Of a DNA stretch of 21,152 bases, positions 6,722 to 11,721 are shown piece by piece (within the stretch, counting starts at the first letter, position 1; every line of letters starts with the position of its first letter). The translations under genes and the position numbers were made by a program. The notes below the pieces were generated by a model. The model had not been told where the DNA came from and ran no database searches. It worked only from the letters and a program-made list of their open reading frames with translations. Origin of the DNA: a virus; IMG/VR virus record IMGVR_UViG_3300022413_000048, positions 1 through 21,152 of that record; one strand, 5' to 3'.

Positions 6722-6790
6722 CCAAAGTAACCAGGTAGCCTAAAGGAGGCCCGGGCTACCGGTAGCCGGCTACCTTTGGAGGTAGCCGGC
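6667..6790 (+). repeat. GGTAGCC direct-repeat array ending in a perfect hairpin
   Basis: GGTAGCC occurs at 6667, 6676, 6698, 6717, 6734, 6761 and 6781, with variants GGTAGCG at 6709 and AGTAACC at 6726. Inverted copies (GGCTACC) lie at 6754 and 6768. The last copies form a perfect 10-base-pair hairpin: GCCGGCTACC (6765-6774), a six-base loop, and GGTAGCCGGC (6781-6790). No T-run follows, so a simple terminator is unlikely. Iterons of a replication origin, or sites for a DNA-binding protein, fit the place after the helicase and methyltransferase genes. The first copies also encode the tail of the overlapping ORF. Confidence 0.75.
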
Positions 6791-6845
6791 GAGCCCGAGC
6801 CAGGATCTTCTCCTGGGCGCCTAAGACGGGCCTCAGAGAGGGGGT

Positions 6846-6895
6846 GGGGTAGGAGTAGCACGCCGGGCTTGGGGCCCGGCTACTACCCGTACCCC
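6846..6895 (+). other. Long imperfect hairpin in intergenic region
   Basis: GCCGGGC (6862-6868) pairs with GCCCGGC (6874-6880) across a five-base loop. Outside it, AGTAG (6854-6858) pairs with CTACT (6880-6884), the GG at 6852-6853 with CC, and GGGGT (6846-6850) with ACCCC (6891-6895), leaving small bulges. The rest of the gap 6722-6943 holds no gene that I can support. No T-run follows the stem, so an RNA element, an origin structure or a Rho-type end are all possible. Confidence 0.5.
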
Positions 6896-6943
6896 GCGGA
6901 CTGACAGGCAACGACTTCGAGCACAAAGAGCAGGAGAGAGCCG

Positions 6944-7267
6944 ATGACCGACAAACCCAGCGAGAGCCTGATCGAGGAGGACAGCGAGCGCGTCGACGTG
7001 GTCGCCGCCACCCGGGAGCAGGTGCTGTTCGCCTACGACCAGGCCCGGGACCTGCTGGAGGCCAGTCTCGATGGCGACGTCCCGCTGTGCTGGGTGCTCT
7101 CGCAGGTGTGGCTGGCGCAACTCACCATCCTGGCGCAGGTCAAGCCGATGGGCTCGGTGGGGGAAACCGCCCGCCGGCTCGACCCCGCTCACGTTCACCT
7201 GCACTCGGCGCTGCACGATGCCTGCGAGGAACTGCATGAGTTGAACCTTCGGAGGTCGCGGCATTGA
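6944..7267 (+). CDS. Hypothetical helical protein, 107 aa
   Basis: AGGAGAG lies seven bases before the ATG. The product is almost entirely helical: an acidic N-terminus (ESLIEEDSERVDVV), then long amphipathic helices (REQVLFAYDQARDLLEASL, WLAQLTILAQVK) and a His-rich C-terminus. I do not recognise the family. It is the first gene after the repeat/hairpin region and begins a three-gene coupled set. Confidence 0.7.
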   Translation: MTDKPSESLIEEDSERVDVVAATREQVLFAYDQARDLLEASLDGDVPLCWVLSQVWLAQLTILAQVKPMGSVGETARRLDPAHVHLHSALHDACEELHELNLRRSRH

Positions 7268-7464
7268 GCGGCAAGCCCCGGCGGGAGGTCAGGCTCTCCT
7301 CGTGGAGCACCGCCCTGCTCAGGCAGTGGCTGCTGGACCGGGAGGACGACATCGCCTGGGGCATGGAGGACCTAGGGGAACTGACCTCGGTGTTCGCGGA
7401 GGTCGTCGGGAGGCCCGCCTTCAGGCGCTCTCAGCGGCCCCAGGCTGGCCGAGGCCGGAAATGA
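7264..7464 (+). CDS. Hypothetical protein, 66 aa (TTG start)
   Basis: The TTG at 7264 overlaps the previous stop (TTGA) and has GGAGGT seven bases upstream, which makes this rare start believable. The product is short, with a basic start (MSGKPRREVRLSSW), an acidic helical middle (DREDDIAWGMEDLGEL) and a basic tail (RSQRPQAGRGRK). Its first five residues, MSGKP, match those of the next gene, and the DNA is identical over about 14 bases there. This suggests a small duplication. The function is unknown. Confidence 0.6.
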   Translation: MSGKPRREVRLSSWSTALLRQWLLDREDDIAWGMEDLGELTSVFAEVVGRPAFRRSQRPQAGRGRK

Positions 7465-7682
7465 GCGGCAAGCCCCCGAGAGACAGCCGGAAGCGGCCGC
7501 CGTGGATGCCTGTGATGCCCTGGGAGCGCACGCCGACCCTGCGGCTGTACGAGGCGCCCGAGCGGGAGCCGATGCCCTGGACGACCCTGCGGAAGGTCAG
7601 AATCCTGCTGGCCGAGAGTCACGATAAAGATTCGAGCCGAAACTGTAGCGTGACACGAGGCACAAACCGTGACCCGGTCTGA
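7461..7682 (+). CDS. Hypothetical protein, 73 aa
   Basis: The ATG at 7461 overlaps the previous stop as ATGA. The product starts MSGKPPRDSRKRPPW and is rich in Pro, Arg and Trp (PWMPVMPWERTPTLRLYEAP). The last ~15 codons enter DNA of lower GC, so the original stop may have been lost and the tail extended. The function is unknown. It is the last gene before the intergenic control region at 7683-7891. Confidence 0.5.
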   Translation: MSGKPPRDSRKRPPWMPVMPWERTPTLRLYEAPEREPMPWTTLRKVRILLAESHDKDSSRNCSVTRGTNRDPV

Positions 7683-7781
7683 GTTGAGCCGGTCGCCATG
7701 TTGTGAATGTTATTTGCGCGGACAGGTAACAACGAAACAACAGGAAGAGGGGTATCTATTGGAGATAGTTGCGAATAAAGA

Positions 7782-7802
7782 CCCGGGTCGCCCGGGATAT
7801 TT
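7782..7802 (+). terminator. Possible intrinsic terminator
   Basis: CCCGGG (7782-7787) and CCCGGG (7791-7796) pair across a three-base loop and are followed by ATATTT. The stem is short and the T-run weak, so this is tentative. It would end the operon whose last gene stops at 7682. Confidence 0.35.
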
Positions 7803-7820
7803 CCGCGGCTAGTGAGGCAT

Positions 7821-7834
7821 GGACATTCGTGTCC
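7821..7834. promoter_or_regulatory. GGACA-N4-TGTCC element, copy 1
   Basis: The inverted repeat is GGACA (7821-7825), TTCG, TGTCC (7830-7834). Identical arms with a four-base gap recur at 10009-10022 and 18522-18535, always between genes. This copy lacks the TATA box found 12 bases downstream of the other two. As RNA it would form a five-pair stem with a UUCG loop. Confidence 0.55.
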
Positions 7835-7877
7835 GGGGTGCGGTACCGTCATTGGGCGAGGCTGAAGAGTAGATTGA

Positions 7878-7891
7878 ACTGATATATCAGT
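7878..7891. promoter_or_regulatory. Perfect 14-base palindrome, candidate operator
   Basis: ACTGATATATCAGT is a perfect palindrome just downstream of, and partly overlapping, TTGAAC (7874-7879), a possible -35 box; TATTCA at 7897-7902 is at 17-base spacing. The half-site ACTGATA also occurs at 3288-3294 in the divergent early control region. The same small HTH regulator could therefore bind both places. Confidence 0.5.
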
Positions 7892-8014
7892 GTGGATATT
7901 CAACAACTCTTAAGAGGGAGCGACAACTGGGACTCCGAGTGGCCTGAGGTGCCCGAAAACGGCTGGTGCGGGGAGTTCCAGGACGCCTGGGACCTCTCGG
8001 AAGGGGGCAGCTGA
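7892..8014 (+). CDS. Possible small protein, 40 aa
   Basis: The frame from the GTG at 7892 to the TGA at 8012-8014 encodes an acidic, Trp-rich peptide containing NWDSEWPEVPENGWCGEFQ, and the composition after about 7910 returns to that of the coding neighbours. The stop lies one base before the next ATG. No ribosome binding site precedes the GTG, so either the start is uncertain or the transcript begins close to it. The function is unknown. Confidence 0.45.
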   Translation: MDIQQLLRGSDNWDSEWPEVPENGWCGEFQDAWDLSEGGS

Positions 8015-8015
8015 C

Positions 8016-8648
8016 ATGACTGACCCGTGGACGATCGCCGACGAGTGGGCCGCCGCCGGCGAGCACCGTTGGATGCTGGACAAGCTGTTGCTGGCTGACC
8101 ACTTCAAGCACCGGTGCGGCCCGGCCGGGGTTCCTGTCCCTCAGGCAGGCGTCTACATCGTGCGCCAGGTGATGGACCTGACCGGGATGGGCATGGGGTC
8201 TCGCTCCGTGAGAATCACAAAGGGCACCGAGTTCCTGCCGGCGGGCAGCTTCTGGTGCGAGATATTCACCGGTCGGCACCTGAGCGTCGACTTCGACGAG
8301 AGCGGGGCGGTGGTCCGGGTCGCGGAGGCGCTGCATGAGCCGCCGGGCAAGGACCATCTCGCCGTCAGCAAGCCCGCGCTCTGGCGAATCGTTGGCCGCA
8401 CGCTGGAGGGCTCTCCCTGGTCTCCAATGCAGGCCTTCGGGATAGAGGGGCCGACGAACTGGGAGTACATCGACGGCAAGGTGGTCGGGGTCAGCTTCCA
8501 GACCAACCAGAGCTTCCGCTGGGGCAACACACAGGCTTGGCCTGTCTACGAGAGCAAGCGCTCGTGGCGTGAGATGCCGCCGGCCGACGGTCTGCGCTTC
8601 GTCGAGGACGAGGACCACGACCGCCTCGGCTTCTGGATCGACGCATGA
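8016..8648 (+). CDS. Conserved hypothetical phage protein, 210 aa
   Basis: AAGGGGG lies upstream of the ATG at 8016. The central part reads HRCGPAGVPVPQAGVYIVRQ, LTGMGMGSRS, FWCEIFTGRHLSVDF. I recognise this pattern from conserved proteins of marine and other tailed phages, where the GVYIVRP-like and FWCE segments are typical, but I know of no established function. The fold looks alpha/beta. Its stop overlaps the next start as ATGA, and it leads a coupled operon that includes a RuvC-like nuclease. Confidence 0.7.
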   Translation: MTDPWTIADEWAAAGEHRWMLDKLLLADHFKHRCGPAGVPVPQAGVYIVRQVMDLTGMGMGSRSVRITKGTEFLPAGSFWCEIFTGRHLSVDFDESGAVVRVAEALHEPPGKDHLAVSKPALWRIVGRTLEGSPWSPMQAFGIEGPTNWEYIDGKVVGVSFQTNQSFRWGNTQAWPVYESKRSWREMPPADGLRFVEDEDHDRLGFWIDA

Positions 8649-8836
8649 CCCAAGACCAACGCCGATACCGTATCGACTGCATCGACAGCCTCAAGGGCGG
8701 CTGGGACTCAGACACCGAGCTGTGCCACGCGGTCGCCGACTACCACCTGCTCACCGCGCTGCGCGAGGCAGGGGAGAACGATATCGCGGATGCCTGGGAG
8801 CGAGCGAAGGCCCGCGTCGGGTTCCTGTACTCATGA
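8645..8836 (+). CDS. Hypothetical protein, 63 aa
   Basis: The start at 8645 overlaps the previous stop as ATGA, and the stop overlaps the next start in the same way. No clear ribosome binding site is present, so translation is probably coupled. The product is helical (YHLLTALREAGENDIADAWE). No family is recognised. Confidence 0.65.
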   Translation: MTQDQRRYRIDCIDSLKGGWDSDTELCHAVADYHLLTALREAGENDIADAWERAKARVGFLYS

Positions 8837-9315
8837 GCCCCTGGGTCTACGGCCTCGACCCCGGCAACGTGCGCTCGGCGTTGGTCGTGCTCGACGAGCG
8901 GGGGACTGTGTTCAGTAAGCGCATTCTGGATAACGAGGCCATGCGCCTCGAGTTACTGGAGAGGCTGCGCCCATTCTCCCGCTCGACAGGCTCGGTGCTG
9001 GTGATAGAGCAGGTCGCAAGCTACGGGATGGCTGTCGGAGAGACCGTATTTGAGACTGTTTACTGGTCCGGGCGATTCCACGAGTGCTGGTGCAGCCGGG
9101 TCGAGCGCATCAAGCGACTCGATGTGAAGCTGCACCTATGCCACGACTCCCGGGCCAAGGACTCCAACGTGCGCCAGGCGCTCATCGACCGATTCGGGCC
9201 CGGCAAGGACAAGGCCATCGGCCTCAAGAAGGCGCCGGGCCCGCTGTACGGATTCAAGAAGGACCTGTGGGCAGCGCTCGCAGTCGCCGTCACCTGGAGG
9301 GACCAGAACTCATGA
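8833..9315 (+). CDS. RuvC-like Holliday-junction resolvase/nuclease, 160 aa
   Basis: This is an RNase-H-fold nuclease of the phage RuvC-like type. The first strand carries YGLDPGN with D9, the second acidic site is VLVIEQ with E59, and VASYGMAVGETVFE follows as in the family. The late part has LHLCHDSRAKDSNVRQALI and GPLYGFKKDLWAALAVAV with D144 as the likely last acidic ligand. Such proteins cleave branched DNA during phage recombination and before packaging, which fits a gene between the replication and terminase blocks. The start overlaps the previous gene as ATGA. Which acidic residues are catalytic is inferred from position. Confidence 0.8.
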   Translation: MSPWVYGLDPGNVRSALVVLDERGTVFSKRILDNEAMRLELLERLRPFSRSTGSVLVIEQVASYGMAVGETVFETVYWSGRFHECWCSRVERIKRLDVKLHLCHDSRAKDSNVRQALIDRFGPGKDKAIGLKKAPGPLYGFKKDLWAALAVAVTWRDQNS

Positions 9316-9536
9316 TTGACAGCAAGACACTCGGCGAGCTCGAGGCGCTCTGCGTCCGCGCCAAGGACTACAGCAGCGCCTTCACCGAGGCCGTCAAGGT
9401 CCAGGCCGAGAAGCACCAACTCGACCCCCAGGGCCTGGGGAAGTTCGTCCGCGCCAAGGTCAACGACAAGCTGGAGAAGCTCGCCAAAGAGCGCGAGACC
9501 CAGGAGCGGCTGGAGTCGCAAATGGGGTTGTTCTGA
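9312..9536 (+). CDS. Conserved hypothetical helical protein, 74 aa
   Basis: The ATG at 9312 overlaps the resolvase stop. The product is wholly helical and charged: LGELEALCVRAKDYSSAFTE, VKVQAEKHQLDPQGLGKFVR, then a Lys/Glu-rich helix. The layout recalls small phage nucleoid-like or GapR-like proteins, but the likeness is weak. The function is unknown. It lies in the operon of the RuvC-like nuclease. Confidence 0.6.
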   Translation: MIDSKTLGELEALCVRAKDYSSAFTEAVKVQAEKHQLDPQGLGKFVRAKVNDKLEKLAKERETQERLESQMGLF

Positions 9537-9550
9537 GGGGCTGGTCGACT

Positions 9551-9808
9551 ATGAGCAAGCTACAGCGCCAGGTGGACGCCATCGAGCTGGTGCAGCAACT
9601 CCTCGAGGCGCTGCGCAAGGCCGGCACCGGTGACGAGGAGATTGCGCGCTACCTGGACGTCGACCGCCGGACCCTCCGCCGCGCCCGCGCCGGGGCCACG
9701 GTGCTGCGCTTCGACACCCTGCTCGGGCTGCAGGAGCTCGTCGCCAGGAAGATCACCGTCGCCAGGGGCAAGGCCCGGATCCTCGACGCCGCGAGGGATG
9801 GGGAGTGA
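9551..9808 (+). CDS. Small HTH DNA-binding protein, 85 aa
   Basis: The region at about residues 28-48 (DEEIARYLDVDRRTLRRARAG) is a good helix-turn-helix, followed by helices (FDTLLGLQELVARKITVARG). GAGGGG lies about eleven bases upstream of the ATG. It sits just before the late genes, so it is a reasonable candidate for a regulator of late transcription, perhaps through the element at 10009-10022. That link is inference only. Confidence 0.7.
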   Translation: MSKLQRQVDAIELVQQLLEALRKAGTGDEEIARYLDVDRRTLRRARAGATVLRFDTLLGLQELVARKITVARGKARILDAARDGE

Positions 9809-10005
9809 ACTGCAGCGACTGCAAGCACGCCGTCGAGCACAGCTATCGGCTGATTCCGAAGCCGAGATATCCCACATGGGTCTGCACCGCGATCAGATAC
9901 GACGACACCTCCGCGGATGCCTGGATTGTCGACGCCGAGGAATACAGAGCGACGATGTTTGTCACCGAGCGATTCCTGTGCAAGCTATGGGAGGCGAAGG
10001 ACTAG
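9805..10005 (+). CDS. Hypothetical Cys-containing protein, 66 aa (GTG start)
   Basis: The GTG at 9805 overlaps the previous stop (GTGA), with AGGGA a few bases upstream. The cysteines are at residues 3, 6, 27 and 59 (CSDC at the start, FLCKLW near the end), and they could bind one zinc ion. The rest is beta-like. No family is recognised. It is the last gene before the late region. Confidence 0.65.
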   Translation: MNCSDCKHAVEHSYRLIPKPRYPTWVCTAIRYDDTSADAWIVDAEEYRATMFVTERFLCKLWEAKD

Positions 10006-10006
10006 C

Positions 10007-10040
10007 CCGGACATAACTGTCCGGCAGAATGTGCTATAGC
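10007..10040 (+). promoter_or_regulatory. Candidate late promoter before terS (GGACA element, copy 2)
   Basis: CCGGACA (10007-10013), TAAC and TGTCCGG (10018-10024) form an inverted repeat. Twelve bases after TGTCC comes TATAGC (10035-10040), a -10-like box. The normal -35 position falls inside the repeat and has no sigma70-like hexamer, so an activator is likely. A start site seven bases after the box would fall on the A of the terS ATG at 10047, giving a leaderless mRNA. That would explain the missing ribosome binding site. Confidence 0.55.
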
Positions 10041-10046
10041 GCCTGC

Positions 10047-10376
10047 ATGGCGCAGGGAAAAAAGACAGGCGGCCGCCCCCCGGGGGTGAAGAACAAGCGC
10101 ACCCGGGAGATGGCGGCGATCATCGAGGCCGCGGCTCCGGGCTGGGACCCGATCGCCTGGCTGGCGATGATTGCCCAGACCGGCTGCATTCCCCCCGCGC
10201 CCGGACAGCCCCCGGCGACGCCCGGGGCCGCCCCTGAGGTAGAGCCCGAGCTCCGGGTCCAGTGCGCCAAGATCGTCGCGCCCTATCTCTACCCGCAGAA
10301 GAAGGCCGTCGAGCACTCCTCCGACCCCGACAAGCCCATGACCTTCCACGTCACGAATCTCGATGCCGCGATTTGA
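10047..10376 (+). CDS. terS: Terminase small subunit (TerS)
   Basis: This DNA-recognition subunit of the packaging motor has 109 residues from the ATG at 10047. The basic start, GKKTGGRPPGVKNKRTREMA, is typical of phage small terminases. A Pro-rich middle leads to LRVQCAKIVAPYLYPQKKAVE, also typical of the family. The gene lies directly before TerL and overlaps it by 14 bases, which strongly supports the call. An ATG at 10029 is in frame, but neither start has a ribosome binding site. I chose 10047 because of the basic motif and the promoter geometry. Confidence 0.75.
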   Translation: MAQGKKTGGRPPGVKNKRTREMAAIIEAAAPGWDPIAWLAMIAQTGCIPPAPGQPPATPGAAPEVEPELRVQCAKIVAPYLYPQKKAVEHSSDPDKPMTFHVTNLDAAI

Positions 10377-11721
10377 GCTCACAGCGAAGCAGGTCGAGCA
10401 GCTGCGGCTCATGGCCGGGCCGGCGATGCATGTCGGCGCCGACGGGGGCTCGCGCTCCGGCAAGACCTTCGGCTTCGTCCGCGGGGTGGTCATGCGTGCG
10501 CTGAAGGCAGCGGGTTCGAGCCACGCGGTGCTGCGCTTTCGGCACTCGCACCTGCTGGCATCGGTCGTGGCGCAGACCCTGCCGGAGGTGATGTCCTCGT
10601 GCTTCCCCGGCGCGGACTACCGCATCAACAAGTCCGAGTGGTACGTCGACCTTGGGCAGATGTCGAAGATATGGCTCGGCGGGCTCGACGAGAAGCAGCG
10701 CGTGGAGAAGATTCTGGGACAGGAGCACGCCACCATCTTTCTCAACGAGTGCTCGCAGATTCCCTACTCCTCCCGCCAGGTCGCGGTCACCCGACTCGCG
10801 CAGAAGGTGCAGCAGGACTTCAACGGCAAGCGCGAGCAGCTGTCGCTGAAGATGTACTACGACCTCAACTCGCCGACCAAGAGCCACTGGTGCTATAAGC
10901 TGTTCCACGCCAAGGTGGACCCCGACACCGGCAAGGCGCTCGCGAATCCGAACCGGGTCGCGGTGGTGCGCATGAATCCGCTCGACAACTCCGCGAACCT
11001 GCCGAAGGAATACCTCGACGAGCTCGCGAGCCTGCCGCCGCGGCTGCGCATGCGCTTCTACGAGGGCGAGTACGCAGACCAGCTGGAGTACGCGCTGTTC
11101 GACGAGGTCACGGTCGAGAAGTGGCGCGCGACCGACGACGAGCTGCCGGACATGGTCCGCATCGCGGTCGGCGTCGACCCCTCGGGGGCGGACGACATCG
11201 ACAACGCCGGCAACGACGAGATTGGGATCGTGGTCGGCGGGCTCGGGTCCGACGGCAACGCCTACCTGCTGGAGGACATCTCCATCAAGGCCGGGCCGAA
11301 GACCTGGGGCAAGGTCGCCACCGACGCCTACGACCGATGGGAGGCCGACATTGTGCTCGGGGAGGACAACTTCGGCGGGGCCATGGTCAAGCATGTGATC
11401 CAGACCGCGCGCACGGACACTCCCTATCGATCGGTCAAGGCATCCCGCGGCAAGGTGCGGCGCGCGGAGCCCTTCTCTCCGCTCTACGACGAGGGCCGGG
11501 TCCGGCACCGGGGGCGCTTCACCAAGCTAGAAAGCGAACTGTGCGCCTTCACCACCTACGGCTACACCGGCGACGGCAGCCCCAACCGCGCGGATGCCTG
11601 GGTCTGGGTGCTCGCGGACCTGTTCCCGCAGATGGTCAAGCCGCGGCATGAGCCCAGGCAGCCCGCGCCCAGTAACCCCTACTCGCACGCGCTCCGCGGC
11701 CCACACGGATGGATGGCATGA
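10363..11721 (+). CDS. terL: Terminase large subunit (TerL)
   Basis: The ATPase/nuclease of the packaging motor, 452 residues. Walker A is GGSRSGKT (28-35). The Walker B-like strand is ATIFLNE, with E129 as the likely catalytic glutamate. The C-terminal RNase-H-like nuclease shows VGVDPSG (D272), VLGEDNFGG (E334 or D335) and NRADAWVWVLADL (D411). The length is normal for the family. The start is inside terS and has no ribosome binding site of its own, so coupling is likely. The stop overlaps the portal start. Confidence 0.95.
   Translation: MPRFELTAKQVEQLRLMAGPAMHVGADGGSRSGKTFGFVRGVVMRALKAAGSSHAVLRFRHSHLLASVVAQTLPEVMSSCFPGADYRINKSEWYVDLGQMSKIWLGGLDEKQRVEKILGQEHATIFLNECSQIPYSSRQVAVTRLAQKVQQDFNGKREQLSLKMYYDLNSPTKSHWCYKLFHAKVDPDTGKALANPNRVAVVRMNPLDNSANLPKEYLDELASLPPRLRMRFYEGEYADQLEYALFDEVTVEKWRATDDELPDMVRIAVGVDPSGADDIDNAGNDEIGIVVGGLGSDGNAYLLEDISIKAGPKTWGKVATDAYDRWEADIVLGEDNFGGAMVKHVIQTARTDTPYRSVKASRGKVRRAEPFSPLYDEGRVRHRGRFTKLESELCAFTTYGYTGDGSPNRADAWVWVLADLFPQMVKPRHEPRQPAPSNPYSHALRGPHGWMA

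Larger units (their letters stand above)
7683..7891. other. Relatively AT-rich control region between operons
   Basis: This gap has clearly lower GC than its neighbours and no gene that I can support on the plus strand. It holds a small TATCT/AGATA inverted repeat (7753-7767), a terminator-like hairpin (7782-7802), the GGACA-N4-TGTCC element (7821-7834), and a perfect 14-base palindrome (7878-7891) beside a possible -35 box TTGAAC (7874-7879). A minus-strand frame crosses it, but it starts with TTG and has no good ribosome binding site. Confidence 0.6.

Noticed and set aside
6862-6880. Intrinsic terminator after the repeat array
   Set aside because: The stem is strong, but it is not followed by a T-run on either strand.
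7878-7891. LexA/SOS box
   Set aside because: CTG and CAG are separated by six bases, not the ten of the classical gammaproteobacterial LexA site.
7619-7906. Minus-strand frame covering the relatively AT-rich gap
   Set aside because: It has a TTG start, no convincing ribosome binding site and a mixed composition. The gap is better explained by regulatory elements, though a small gene cannot be fully excluded.
7887-8618. Minus-strand open frame opposite the 210-residue conserved protein
   Set aside because: The plus-strand product has recognisable conserved segments and a ribosome binding site; the opposite frame has neither.
10351-11508. Long minus-strand open frame opposite TerL
   Set aside because: TerL on the plus strand has all its expected motifs. 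The opposite frame has no recognisable domain and a composition typical of antisense GC-rich DNA.
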